Shown: positions 10,243-20,900 of the stretch, piece after piece
How the letters are laid out: the number at the start of each line of letters is the position of its first letter
Numbering within the stretch: the stretch's first letter is position 1
DNA from: Isoetes taiwanensis
Lineage: Eukaryota; Streptophyta; Lycopodiopsida; Isoetales; Isoetaceae
Direction: 5' to 3'
Assembly (NCBI GenBank): GCA_021234155.1
Contig: JAJEKV010000025.1
Location: forward strand, 16,175,094 to 16,239,093
DNA: 64,000 bases
Notes under the pieces: model-generated
Told to the model about the DNA's origin: nothing
The model's database searches: none
Seen by the model: the letters and a program-made list of their open reading frames with translations, nothing else
Made by a program: the position numbers and the translations under genes

Positions 10243-10313
10243 AAGATCATACGAACGCGATATGCCATGCTTGCAAATAAGTAGCACACAATGGATTTCA
10301 CGTCATATGATCT
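10243..10313 (-). repeat. Hairpin repeat, copy 3
   Basis: On the minus strand the arm GATCATATGACGTGAAAT pairs with ATCGCGTTCGTATGATC, with G-U pairs and one bulge. Orientation is opposite to copy 4. Confidence 0.65.
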
Positions 10314-10450
10314 CTGAAGTGTATACCTCGCCTCCTACGTACATTTCCCTATCTTATTAACACAAACTTTTTGTAATACAAATAACTTGCTAAATTTTGT
10401 GATACAGAATTCTTGCTCAATAAAGGTTGTTTCGCTTATTTATTGTTCAA

Positions 10451-10503
10451 AGATCATATGACGTGAAATGCAATTGTACATACTGTATTTCGCGTTGTGT
10501 GAT
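10451..10503 (+). repeat. Hairpin repeat, copy 4
   Basis: The left arm GATCATATGACGTGAAAT and right arm ATTTCGCGTTGTGTGATC can pair at all 18 positions in RNA (four are G-U), with a 17-nt loop. In the opposite strand's RNA the four wobble pairs would become A-C mismatches, so structure is favoured in plus-sense RNA. An AATAAA lies about 35 bp upstream. Confidence 0.7.
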
Positions 10504-10660
10504 CTCTATATCATATTTTCTTGCACATATGTCCACGTGGTATGAATTATATACATATGCAAATCGAAGGCATGCAAAGCAGGTGGCATATCGATTCTTA
10601 AGATGGTAGCATGCAAAGCAGTTAGTATAATCGTGGTATTTTTATTGAAGTTAAATAAAT

Positions 10661-11155
10661 TTGATTTTTAAACTACATACGGTATCTTGCGCGGCCACGA
10701 TGGCGCCGTATTTTGAAGAGTATGGACGGGGCCAAGGCAGAGGAAACCCAGGCCAAGGTAACAGGGATGGTCATGGAGGTTATTGGGATAATAACAGGGG
10801 TGGCAGAGGACAAGCTAGAAGAGATAACAGGATCATAGCACAAGCCAACCCTGCAGTTGAAGTTAGGGCTGCTCGAATCACGGACCCTCCTGTGGAAAGA
10901 ATGTGCATGTATGCTGCAGTGGACCAGGGCCATGTAAATAACAAAGCTGTGGTCATCAGAGTACCAGGTATTACTCATGGAGGTCCTGTTCTATTTCTTA
11001 TTGATTGTGGAAGTACACATTGCTTTATTTCCCCAAAGCTGGCAAAGAAACTAGATTTGAACATGATTAGCCGGGACCTTAAATATGTGGAGTTGGTTGA
11101 TGGCAAAATTAAGACTTCTTATTCTATGGTAGACAATCTTGAATTCCAAATATAA
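10661..11155 (+). pseudogene. Gypsy Gag end and protease N-terminal part
   Basis: A Gly/Arg-rich Gag tail (GRGQGRGNPGQGNRDG) runs into an aspartic protease with FLIDCGSTHCFIS. The usual catalytic triad is D-S/T-G; here it is D-C-G, a probable inactivating change. The frame is cut by the nested insertion at about 11151. No CCHC knuckle is visible. Confidence 0.75.
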
Positions 11156-12241
11156 CGTTTATAACTGACATGCCCTTAGCCAACTGGGCAAAACCATCTA
11201 GACATTTATGAGTAGTCGCTTCTACCCATTTATGCCGGTGTCTCGGGAACGTGACACCAAGATCTACTCGAGCGGTCTCCCATGGGTCCATTACAATCTC
11301 TCGAATTAGACTATGCTCGTCCTCGAGCATCACAAACCAAGTCATGACCTACCGTCCAACGGTATTACGGGTCATACTTGCCCCCATGGAGACTCAAACT
11401 CAAGCCCTGCTCTGATATCAAATATAACGTTCCTAACCGACATGCCCTTAACGAACTGGACAAAACCGTCTAGTTACAATGAAAGCACAAACCAACCATC
11501 CATTCTGCCCTGCATTTAAAATCCCTATAACAAAGCCCAACATACATGTAGCAGCATCCATTATGCAACCCTCGTTGTCATGCATTGTGCTCTTGTCTAT
11601 AAGCCAAATTGCAGCAGATCTGTGCCTTTATTATCAATTGTTGTAGACCAAATAAAAGTTATCACCATAACTAAGCCCAACCTAGAGTAAGCCAAAGCAA
11701 TTCGAAGTTCAATCTGTGTTTATTTCACCATTTGAAAATAACCTTCAATTTCAGAATTACATCCCACATGTTGCAAAAGGATCTGCTAGTCCCTTGGCTC
11801 ATGCTCTGGCCTACAAGCTTATTTGACACCGCTCAAAAACTTGAGAGAAGATCTGATTGGTGGTGGAGGCATTAATGCTCAAAGCATGGTCACTATGGTA
11901 CTTAGATGTACTGGAAGGGTATCAGCATATTACAACTTCCATTAAGACTCAAAGCTAGAAGGGATCCGATGGACTTTCCAAGGCATAAAACATATCTTTA
12001 TGCAAGAGGAGTTAGAATATGCAAGCAAAACTCAGCAAAGACAACTCCATATGGCCTAGCTGAATTTGGCCATGGATAATAAAAAAAGCAAGCAAAAGAT
12101 AATAGGCTTAAAACGGTTAAGTTCACAATCAGTGCGTACTCTGAACTCAAGTGTGAGTTTAAGACATCAATTTACTTCGACTTGACACCAATTTTCTGTC
12201 TGGTAAGAAAATTTATCTTACAAACAGAACTCTAGGGAGTC
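11151..12241 (-). mobile_element. Nested LTR-retrotransposon-derived insertion
   Basis: The protease reading frame is lost at 11151 and resumes near 12250, so about 1.1 kb was inserted. Inside are two 53-bp direct repeats (11148-11201 and 11420-11473, both starting AAATATAACGTT). Next to the second, on the minus strand, lies TGATATCAGAGC, a primer-binding site for initiator Met tRNA. CTCGAGGACGAGC at about 11316-11330 resembles the end of gypsy pol. This suggests a strongly deleted gypsy or TRIM-like element on the minus strand. The rest to 12241 is non-coding. Confidence 0.55.
11409..11420 (-). other. Primer-binding site (initiator Met tRNA)
   Basis: The minus strand reads TGATATCAGAGC immediately after the LTR end AACGTTATA. 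It matches the tRNA-iMet site TGGTATCAGAGC at 11 of 12 positions. Confidence 0.6.
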
Positions 12242-12251
12242 TCACACTAGT

Positions 12252-12461
12252 TTGGAAGTATTGGGCCTAGGGAAGTATGATGCTATTCTAGGAATGTCTT
12301 GGTTGAGACCATATAAAGCTTGCATTGATTGCAGGGAGCAAATAGTTACATGCCAAAGTCCTAATGGAGATAAGTATGTGCTGGAAGGATTGCCTTCATC
12401 ATTATGGTTACCCCTTTATCCCGGAAAAGCTTTAAGAAACAGATCAAGAAGGGTTGCATAA
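12252..12461 (+). pseudogene. Gypsy protease C-terminal part
   Basis: The stretch LGKYDAILGMSWLRPYKACIDC is the conserved end of the gypsy protease (ILGM-W). It continues into the protease-RT linker. It follows directly on the nested insertion and ends at a premature stop. Confidence 0.7.
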
Positions 12462-12589
12462 GAATTTGATGTGCATTGTTGTTAGATCCATTTTTGGGTA
12501 CTGCAGAGTTGCAAGAACAACCTATTGCTCCTGAGATCCAGAAAGTGTTGGACGAGTTCTCTGACGTGTCTCCTAAAGAATCAATATAA

Positions 12590-13345
12590 TTGCCTCCACA
12601 TAGAATGGTAGATCATGAGATAGAACTTGTTCCAGAGGCTGAACCTACATCAAGGCCACCATATAGATTTCATGCATTAGAAATGTCTGAATTAAAGAAG
12701 CAGTTAGCAGAATTATTGGAACAAGGGTTCATACGGCCGAGTGTTTCTCCATTTGGGGCGCCAGTTTTGTTTGTGAAAAAGAAAGATGGGACATTAAGGT
12801 TGTGTATTGATTATCGTATGCTTAACCAGATTACTGTAAAGAATAGATACCCATTGCTTAGAGTTGATGAGCTATTTGACCAGTTGGGTCAAGCTAAGTA
12901 TTTTACAAAAATTGTTCTTCTATCGGGATATCATCAGATCCAGATCAAGGATACAGATATTTATAAGACTGCATTTAGGACATGCTATGGGCATTACGAG
13001 TCTGTTTTAATGCCGTTTGGGTTGACAAATGCTCCCGTCACTTTTACGCGCCTAATGAATGAGATATTACGACCTTTCTTGGATAAGTTTATATTGGTTT
13101 TCTTTGATGATATTTTGGTATATTCCAGAACATTAGAGGAGCATGTGGAACATGTAAAACATACATTAGCTATTTTGCAACAAGAAAAGTTGTATGGTCA
13201 GCTATCTAAGCGTTCTTTTGCACAAACTAGATTGGTATACCTTGGACATGTTATTTCAAAAAAGGGATTGGAGCCAGATCCTTCTAAGATTGAGGCAGTT
13301 AAGGATTGGACCACACCAAAGATGATGAAGGAGGTAGGTCATTCT
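12590..13345 (+). pseudogene. Gypsy reverse transcriptase
   Basis: An almost full [21 protein letters not shown], then [12 protein letters not shown], then the catalytic FFDDILVYS and the [16 protein letters not shown] thumb motif. All three catalytic Asp positions appear present. A one-base shift near 13335 breaks the link to RNase H, and a stop upstream (12586-12588) separates it from the protease. Confidence 0.9.
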
Positions 13346-13668
13346 TGGGATTAGCGGGGTATTACCGCAAATTTGTTCCTGAATTTGCAAAGATTGCTGC
13401 TCCTTTGACTTCTTTGTTGGGTAAGAAGAATGACTTGCATTGGACTGATAGTTACCAGGAAAGTTTTCAAAAGTTGAAGGATGTCTTTTTAAGGATTCCT
13501 GACATGAATATACCCTTTCATGTAGTCATTGATGCTTCTGGGAAAACTATAGGGGAGTCTTGTTGCAGAATGGCCAAGTTTGTGCTTACATATCTCGTAA
13601 GTTGTCCCCTGCTGAACAAAATTACCCAGTGCATGATTTGGAAATGTTGGCTATTATCCATGCCTTGA
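13340..13668 (+). pseudogene. Gypsy RNase H, partial
   Basis: The RT connection ([22 protein letters not shown]) is followed by the first RNase H strand ([12 protein letters not shown], with its Asp). It is then frameshifted, so the C-terminal half is scrambled or missing before the integrase. Confidence 0.75.
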
Positions 13669-13689
13669 GGGCATGGAGGCATTATTTAT

Positions 13690-14463
13690 ATGTGCACTCC
13701 TAATGACCAAGAGTTGAGATTGAAATTGCTATATGAAGCACATGATAGTCCTTTAGCGGGCCACCTAGGGGTACACAAAACTTTGAAGAAAATGCGTCAG
13801 AATTTCTTTTGGCCCAGACAAAAGAAGATGGTTAAGGAGTACGTGGCTAGATGTTTATCTTGTCAAAAGGTAAAAGCATCAAGGTTTAGAGAGCCTGGAG
13901 AATTGCAACCTATAGTAATTCCATCTCCTAAGTGGGAGAGTATTTCCATGGACTTCATTGTTGAACTTCCCCGGACACGTTCAGGTTATGATGCAATTTA
14001 TGATGTGGTTGATCGGTTAATTAAGCAAGCCCATTTTATGCCTACAACGACTACTGCTACAACGATGGCTATCTCTAAGTTATTTGTTAAGGAGATCTTT
14101 AGGTTGCATGGAATGCCAGCCACTATTACATCGGATCGGAATACAAAGTTTATGAGCCAATTTTGGCAAGGGTTATTTCAAAATATTGAGACTAAGTTAT
14201 ATGCCAGTACATCTTATCGTCCTCAGGCAGATGGCCAAGTGGAGCGAGTTAATCAAGTCTTGGAAGATATGCTTAGGATGTATGTGCCTAGTCAACCAAA
14301 GGTATGGGATTCTTATTTATACTTGGCCGAGTTTGTATACAACAACACTTATCATTTGATCTTCATCCTCGATCCCGTTTTGATAAGGAAGTTCTCTTCT
14401 ATTCGAGAGGTTTTTGTCGTTTGTATGCGAGCCCCAAGATTCTATCAAAATGAGTCCTTTTGA
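13690..14463 (+). pseudogene. Gypsy integrase
   Basis: An N-terminal HHCC zinc domain (GHLGVHKTLKKM, then CLSCQKVK) precedes a catalytic core with the three acidic positions visible: MDFIVELP, ITSDRNTKF and DGQVERVNQ. The end near 14360-14463 runs out of frame through an insertion, so the C-terminal part of the core is damaged. Confidence 0.9.
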
Positions 14464-14660
14464 GGCAATGTATGGTAAGGAATGTTGTTATCCTTTTAAT
14501 TGGAGAGATCCTCAATGCAATGTTGAAGCATCTAATGAGGTAGCGGAGGACATGGATGCTAACTAAGGAGACTTCGTCAGAACTTGGCTGTGGCACAAAA
14601 TAGACAAAACAATATGCAGACAAGAGACATAGGCCACTTGAATTCAAAAAGGGGGATTAT

Positions 14661-14849
14661 GTGTTCTTGAGAATTAATCCCAAACAGAGCTCACTGGCAT
14701 TTAAAAGTGTAGGTAAATGGGCCCCTAGGCATGCGGGCCCGTATGAGATTTTGGAACGCATTGGAAAGGTGGCCTACAAGTTGGAGTTACCTTCGCACTT
14801 GAAAGTACATAACGTCTTCCATGTGAGTAACTTGAGGAAGTATATTTTT
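14661..14849 (+). pseudogene. Gypsy integrase GPY/F module
   Basis: GPYEILERIGKVAYKLELP followed by HNVFHVSNLRKY is the classical GPY/F module of gypsy integrases. It is cut immediately after NLRKY by the MITE at 14850. Confidence 0.85.
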
Positions 14850-15030
14850 GGGAAAACTACCAAAATACCCCTATGAGTTTATGTAGTTACCAAAATGCCC
14901 TTATGAGTTTTAAAATTACCAAAATGTCCCCACATATCTACTATACACAAGGGCATTTTGGTAATTTTAAAACTCATAAGGGTATTTTGGTAATTACACA
15001 AACTCATAGGGGTATTTTGGTAGTTTTCCC
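14850..15030. mobile_element. MULE-type foldback MITE with 9-bp target duplication
   Basis: A 181-bp element whose halves are inverted repeats: it starts GGGAAAACTACC and ends with the exact complement GGTAGTTTTCCC. The terminal arms of about 31 bp are perfect, and each half is built from three units around ACCAAAATNCCC and TATGAGTTT, leaving a 20-bp centre. It is flanked by a perfect 9-bp direct repeat TATATTTTT (14841-14849 and 15031-15039). A 9-bp duplication is typical of Mutator-like elements. It has no coding capacity. Confidence 0.85.
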
Positions 15031-15084
15031 TATATTTTTTATCCTTCCCATATGTTGGGGGACGATGATTTTTGTAAGCAGGGA

Positions 15085-15268
15085 GAACTTTCTGTACCCC
15101 CGACCAGAGCATATTTTGCGAGAGGAGATCCATCGCTTACGTAGATTTTTTCAATGGGGGTTGTCCCGAGGAAGATGCCACTTGGGAAGACGCGAATTGG
15201 ATTCTTTGCGAGTTTCTGTAGATGCGCCCATGAGGACATGGGTTGAATTTTTGGAGAAGAGACTGTAA
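15085..15268 (+). pseudogene. Chromodomain of the gypsy element
   Basis: The frame gives PRPEHILREEIHRLRRFFQW; after a one-base shift it continues EEDATWEDANWILCEF. This is the gypsy chromodomain pattern, ending with the helix WEDxxWI. The chromodomain directs integration to marked chromatin in this class. Confidence 0.75.
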
Positions 15269-16263
15269 CGGGCCTAGGATTTTGAGGTATGTTGTGGAAT
15301 TTATATTATTAAGGGATGAATGGGAATAATAAAAGTTATTATACCACACATGTAGAGTATACATCGTATATGCAGAGATTATACGGATAAATATATTGGT
15401 GGTTAGTAATACATGTACGGATAAATATATTGGTGGTTAGTAATACATACAAATACAGTGAATACCTTGATTCATGTGATGGTGGAACATTTTGGAAGGC
15501 GATAGATTGCAGCTAGATTGCTGAAGGAGCTGGTTGCATGCAGTGATATGGGAGCGTTGCTGGAGTTGCATTAGAAGCAAGCGGGATTTCCAGGTGGGGA
15601 TCAAGACTTACACCTGGGGTTTTCTAGTGTTAGTAAGGTTATGTTGGATTTAACAGCGATTGTTTCTAGAATTGAGCATGGATTTAGAATTGAGTTGCAA
15701 GGGCATGCATATAAGCAAGCATGCCTGTTTGTATATGGAGATTATTGTAGGATTGCATATTTGAAGCTTATATAAATCATAACAGATTGAATAACTCTAT
15801 CATGATGATCACCTAAACCCATGATAGAAGAAGCTAGGGTAGCTTAGAATAGCTAGAACTTTTGAGGAATGGATCAAGAACATATTATCTTGGCAGGAGC
15901 TAGTTAAGACGGCATATTTCTTCTTGCATGCTGCTAGCAGAACGATGTAATCTTGCTGATCTGGCATGCTTAAAAAGCATGTGAACTGCCCTGAAATGGG
16001 CCGATTTGCACTTAAGGGAGGCCGAATTGAGCAAAGAATGTGGAATCAAGGAGCATCAGGTAAGATCTGACAGCACATGACCCGTTTTCCTGTCAGGCAA
16101 AAACTGATGTAGAACCACTGGATTCGGGCCACAATTAGTTCGATTTGGCCTAGAAACCTTGTGGAAGCTAAAATCGGCTGGACCCAAGATGATTTGTGCT
16201 GGATCCGATGGCCTGGAGGCCAGATCCGTGAGCTGGCTGTGGTTGAGGTCGCTTACAGATATA

Positions 16264-16362
16264 CAAGAATCACCTGCTTTGCTTCAAATTAGGGGTGGAA
16301 GCGGTCGACGCCGCCGCCGCGAGGCAATCCGACACCCTAATTTGAAGCAAAGGTGATTCTTG
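16264..16362. repeat. Foldback repeat with GC-rich loop
   Basis: The left arm 16264-16294 (CAAGAATCACCTG...) and right arm 16335-16362 (...GGTGATTCTTG) are perfect inverted repeats apart from a 3-base gap, around a 40-nt loop rich in GCC. It could be a tiny MITE, or a recent inverted duplication giving a hairpin precursor. Confidence 0.7.
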
Positions 16363-16364
16363 AA

Positions 16365-16655
16365 ACGTAAAGTTGGGGTAAAAGAAATTCAAGCCTCGCA
16401 GCCAATCACGTTGCGCCATGTGGACAATCTTCTTTTAACGAATGTTAAGCAAAAATAAAGAACGGCAGCGACGGATCTGTTCTGCGGTTTACTCCGGTGC
16501 TCTCCAGTTTTCACCCAGCATTCTGCATGTTTCACCCAGCATTCTGCATGTTTCACCCAGCATTCTGCATGTTTCACCCTGCATTCTGAGTGTTTCACCT
16601 ATCATTCTGACCGGCCTGAATTTCGGCCTGAATTTCTTTTACCCCAACTTCACGT
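16365..16655. mobile_element. MITE with about 30-bp terminal inverted repeats
   Basis: The left end ACGTAAAGTTGGGGTAAAAG and the complementary right end at 16625-16655 match at about 27 of 30 positions. The interior contains a 21-bp tandem array. No clear target duplication was seen, so the superfamily is open. Confidence 0.65.
16508..16606. repeat. 21-bp tandem array in the MITE
   Basis: About five units of TTTCACCCAGCATTCTGCATG, the last two degenerate. They create the spurious open frames seen on both strands here. Confidence 0.85.
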
Positions 16656-17919
16656 AATATGCACCTTAGGGTTAAAGTTAAAGTAAAATGTTAATAGTTA
16701 ATAATATAGTAAAGGAAAGAAAATGTTGGTAACTATTAGAAATTGTTAAAGTTAAAGAAAAGATAAGGATGAGCTGAAATTAAGCGGGAAGAGCAGGCAG
16801 AGTTCTACGAGCAGAAAATTTGTACCAAAAGGCCAAATAATAGTTAGTAGTTAGTTGGACCCAAAGCAAAATGTTAATAAACTTGGCAAAAACTAACAGT
16901 ATAAACATAAGGATTAAGTTATGTTGGTTTGGTTTATTATTAAGGTGAATGTTTTGAACCTCATATAGAGTTTATGGAAAATAAATTATCTAGCCGAATA
17001 TCGTTAAGAACGTTATTCGATATTGTTATCTTAATGTAGTGGTATGTATATTGATATGTTATTGCATTGTATGGATGAAAATGTTTTCTTGGGCTTATGA
17101 TTGAACTTTCTTTTTGTGTGAAGTGGGACCTATAGAAATTACTTGATGTTGAACCTGCCTTGAGATGTGTAATGATTATCTATGGTATAATTCTTTGATG
17201 TAGACCTCTGGGGCCGGAGTCTAGGCGTGATGGTGTAGACTCGCGGTTATTGCACAGTGCTATGTGAATGGTAATATTTGAACATCGGGCATTGGTACCA
17301 CAATGCACAGTTAAGTGGTCCTCCAATGCTGGACGCAACGTGGATGGGTGTGTACACACATGGTTACCCCGCCTCTATGTCACTGGCCTGATCAATCGAG
17401 TTGACCTTGCTCAGACCCAGAGGAATATTGGTTGCAACGTTTGATGCTATGATTGCTTAGTTATTATATATGTGGTCCTAAACGTTGGAAATAAGTTGCA
17501 ATGGTCGTATTTATAGTGGATACTCATGGTGTAATTATGTATTGTGGATATGCTTGCTGAGCTAATAACTTGGATTGCAGGGACGAGGCTACGGTAAGGC
17601 TGAGTTATTATTTCTAGGTTAATGTTTATGTTGTTGGTGCTAGACATGACATAGATCCTCGATCCCCACTTAGTCCGTGTGACTAACCCCGTGGTTGATG
17701 ATGTAAGCAGAAGTGCGAGATGCTCTGGAAAGTAGTCAAGCTCCAAGAAGGCGAGAGTAGAAGTGTGGATTGTCAGTTAAATAAAGTTGATTATTATTAT
17801 ATATTGGCTCGAGGCTGTAATTATTAACAACATTAATTGTTGTGCGAGGTTATTGCCGAGTAATGGGCAAGGATATTATTGGCTAAGGGGCAATGATATA
17901 TTTGGTACCTTAGAATATA

Positions 17920-17948
17920 CTAGTAACGAGTGCCTGGCGTTGCCGGGC
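17920..17948 (-). mobile_element. 3' terminus of a second Helitron of the same family
   Basis: On the minus strand: hairpin GCCCGGC/GCCAGGC with an AAC loop (17932-17948), 8 nt, then CTAG, then T. It matches the 9275-9302 end (both GCCC-GC-AACGC...GGCAC...ACTAG). The 5' TC end must lie at higher coordinates but I did not find it, so its length is unknown and it could include much of 18-30 kb. Confidence 0.65.
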
Positions 17949-20900
17949 ATAAATACATTCTATAATACCTTGCTAATTTGGAAGGTGGCAAAGAGAGAAA
18001 GAAATGCAAGAAAATAGAAAATTTTGAAAGTTGTATAGAATATAAATTTTACTTATAGTGGTGGAACATGTGTGCTAGCCATGGATGTCCAACGTAACTG
18101 ACTAAAGGTGTAACTGATTTGATACAACATATACATTCGCCATAATTGACTTGGAGGGTGTCGATGGATGTAGTTCAAAGGACTTCTAAATGGAACATCA
18201 GTATTAGAATACAAAACAAAATAATGCAACTATCCAACTTTTCTTGCAAAAGAAAGCATTTTATAGTTACAGAGATCATAACACATGAGGTATATATGCC
18301 ATGACACCACTTACTAGATTGCATTTGGTTGCATGGCAAGCCTAGTGTCAGATTCTAATAACGTTTTAGAGTATGTACCAATTCACAAATGGGAAAGGCG
18401 GCACGTATACGACTGATAACACACTAAATAATAGAAAGGAAATAGTCTATGGACCCTCATATACATTGATTAATAAATCTGCAACAGAATTCATGGTAAA
18501 GTGCAAAAGGAATATTTTTTTTGATGATCATCTACATCAGCGTTGCATGCCCTTGAGTCCTTCCCAATCCATTCCAAACATTCCGGGAGATAATAAACCA
18601 TGTATGCCTAATCTTATGCAACGTCAAAGGCAAGAGCAGCTCTACCAAAGGAAAAGATGATACGAAAACTCTTGGCGTGACCTATTTCCCTCAGTGGTTG
18701 CAATGACATTCCTAGGTGGAAATTTTTTTGGGCTATTTTTTTAAACGGATAAAGGACCATGTAGATGTTATTGGGTGCAAGGTCAATGTAATGGCTAAAT
18801 CAAAGCTTGAATCTACAATTAAATTGTTTAAGAGGCTACCAACACCAGTGGTTTACACGGCAAACTTCATGAGCTAGATGCACAGGTCATCGTGTTTAGT
18901 GCAGAAAATATGATTCTAACTATTTTTCAAAAGCATGTAAGCCTGAAATGATGGACATGAGTGTATTCAAGCATGGAATAAATGTGCAAACTTATGTGAT
19001 TGATCAATTGAAAACATTTGATCATAGCCAAGATGTGGAAAAAAAGCTTAACCTGCTGATTGTTGACGTAATCGTAGAACAGATGCACCTAAAATAATGA
19101 ACCTAGATATGCTAGGATAGCACCATATTACTGAGAAGAGAACATTCTCTTACCTGTGCTGTAATGGCATCCACTAAGTTAGCGTCATTGAGGTAAATGA
19201 AGAGTTACAATGAAACTGATATGAAATAAAAGCAGGGTATTGCCATTAAATCATGTAGATGACGACATCATAGACATTAGTTGTTTGTATTGACAAAAGG
19301 ACCAAATGGTTCAAACTACTTACCTGGTTGGTGATGGAAATTGAATAAGTAAATAAATTGAACGTTCATATCTGCAGCACATGAAGAGAGCAGCAAATTG
19401 TTGTTATGTGACCAAGATAAAATAGTATTCAACTGCATCTTAGCATCTGAAGCTTTAGATGATTATCTGCATTTTTACAATAAAACTTAGATGCCTAGAC
19501 GTCCAACAATCCACCATATATACTTGTAAATAAGATTAAGGTTATCAAGTACATTAAATCACGCTGGAAAATGCATGAACCCAAAGGACTGTGACATACA
19601 TTACGGCAGTTCACTACCTATGATGATAGTGACAAATTCCTGCCACGAAGTTTGACAAAGCAGGCTCATCCTCTGCCACTGCATCGTAGATGCAATTCTT
19701 GCAAATTCTAATGGAAAGCAAACATCCTAAAGCCTACGAATATCCATTTGCGCCATCATATATATTCTAGTGACCTAAGTGAAGCACATTTCTCACCACT
19801 TGTATTCAATGTGAATCGTCAAACTGGAGTAAAATTGGAAAAGCAAAGGGTTTGCACGATGTATACCTCTATTATGAATAGCTTCTCATCATTGCCGTCA
19901 TGATTCTGTCAATTATCGAGCAGGTGCAATCGATTTCAGGCAAAGTTGACCCAAGCCTGCATAGAAATTCTCGTAGAAACTACATCTAAATGCTGTAAAA
20001 TAACTGACCAGTCTATGCTAGATTTAAAGTTTGCACACACCTTCTAATATATAGCTTCCAGCCTTCTTCTCTAAATTGATCTATATGCACAAATTAAAAT
20101 AAAGATCTCAAAATAGAAGAATGATGCAAAATCAATCAATTACATGCCTCTCAATAATACCAAAATTAAGGTTTACATATCAACAAAGATACGATCATTT
20201 GGCTATAAATATGACATACTTGCAATATAAAAGTAAAATAACTTGAAGTATTTGAAAAACATTTATAATTCTTAGTGATATACTCATTAAGAGCTTCTGG
20301 ATATTATTTGAGGTAACAGTTATAATAAAGGACAGCAAGACATGAATGTAACTTATACAGAGAAAATAGACACACTTACAATATAGTTAAATCCATGTGG
20401 ATATTTGTGGACAGATCTATCATTACAGAAGCCATCTGTCTTTAGCTTGAAAAGTAAATGTAGAAACATAACTCACAGTAATAAAGGGTCTTAATACCCA
20501 TTGAGTAGAAATGAATAGTCTGCATCCATGTTTCGAGCCCACAATGGTTGCCACTCTTTAGGCAAGGATTTTGATGTACCAAAACCCCTAAATGATGGGA
20601 GGATCTGTTGCCAAGAGCTGAATTAAAACCTATGTTAACCTATTTAATGTTGAATATTCCATACTTCCTGGTTTTAGGGATTCCTCCCACCTCATAAGGA
20701 GCATCGCTTTGGCAAGTAGAAGAGATTGAGTTACATAATATCTGCTTCATCACTATAAGTTAATGCCGGACCAAATAAGAAATAGGGGAATAAACTTCGT
20801 TACCTGATCAGGTTAAGCTGGAAGCATGCTCATCGTCTAAAAAACCCTGGCCATACCTTGCCGAATTTGCAGAAGCAGAGCTACATCATTGGGAATTTCA

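Larger units (their letters stand above)
10690..15263 (+). mobile_element. Degenerate Ty3/gypsy chromovirus, internal part
   Basis: The domain order is Gag end, protease, reverse transcriptase, RNase H, integrase, GPY/F and chromodomain, which defines a chromovirus. The 5' LTR, primer-binding site and most of gag are missing. Frameshifts separate several domains. Two later insertions lie inside: an LTR-derived piece (about 11151-12241) in the protease and a MITE (14850-15030) between GPY/F and the chromodomain. The 3' LTR probably begins at 15264. Confidence 0.9.
15264..17780 (+). mobile_element. Probable 3' LTR of the chromovirus
   Basis: TGTAACGGGCC at 15264 directly follows the chromodomain end and is a common gypsy LTR start. 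No second copy of this LTR was found here, so the end is not fixed. An AATAAA at about 17780 is a candidate polyadenylation signal. It contains a foldback repeat and a second MITE (16264-16655). No genes. Confidence 0.45.

Noticed and set aside
2935-10503. Hairpins and histone-like genes as traces of an integrated giant DNA virus
   Set aside because: No viral hallmark gene (capsid, DNA polymerase B, packaging ATPase) is visible; plant H3 variants plus transposons explain the data more simply.
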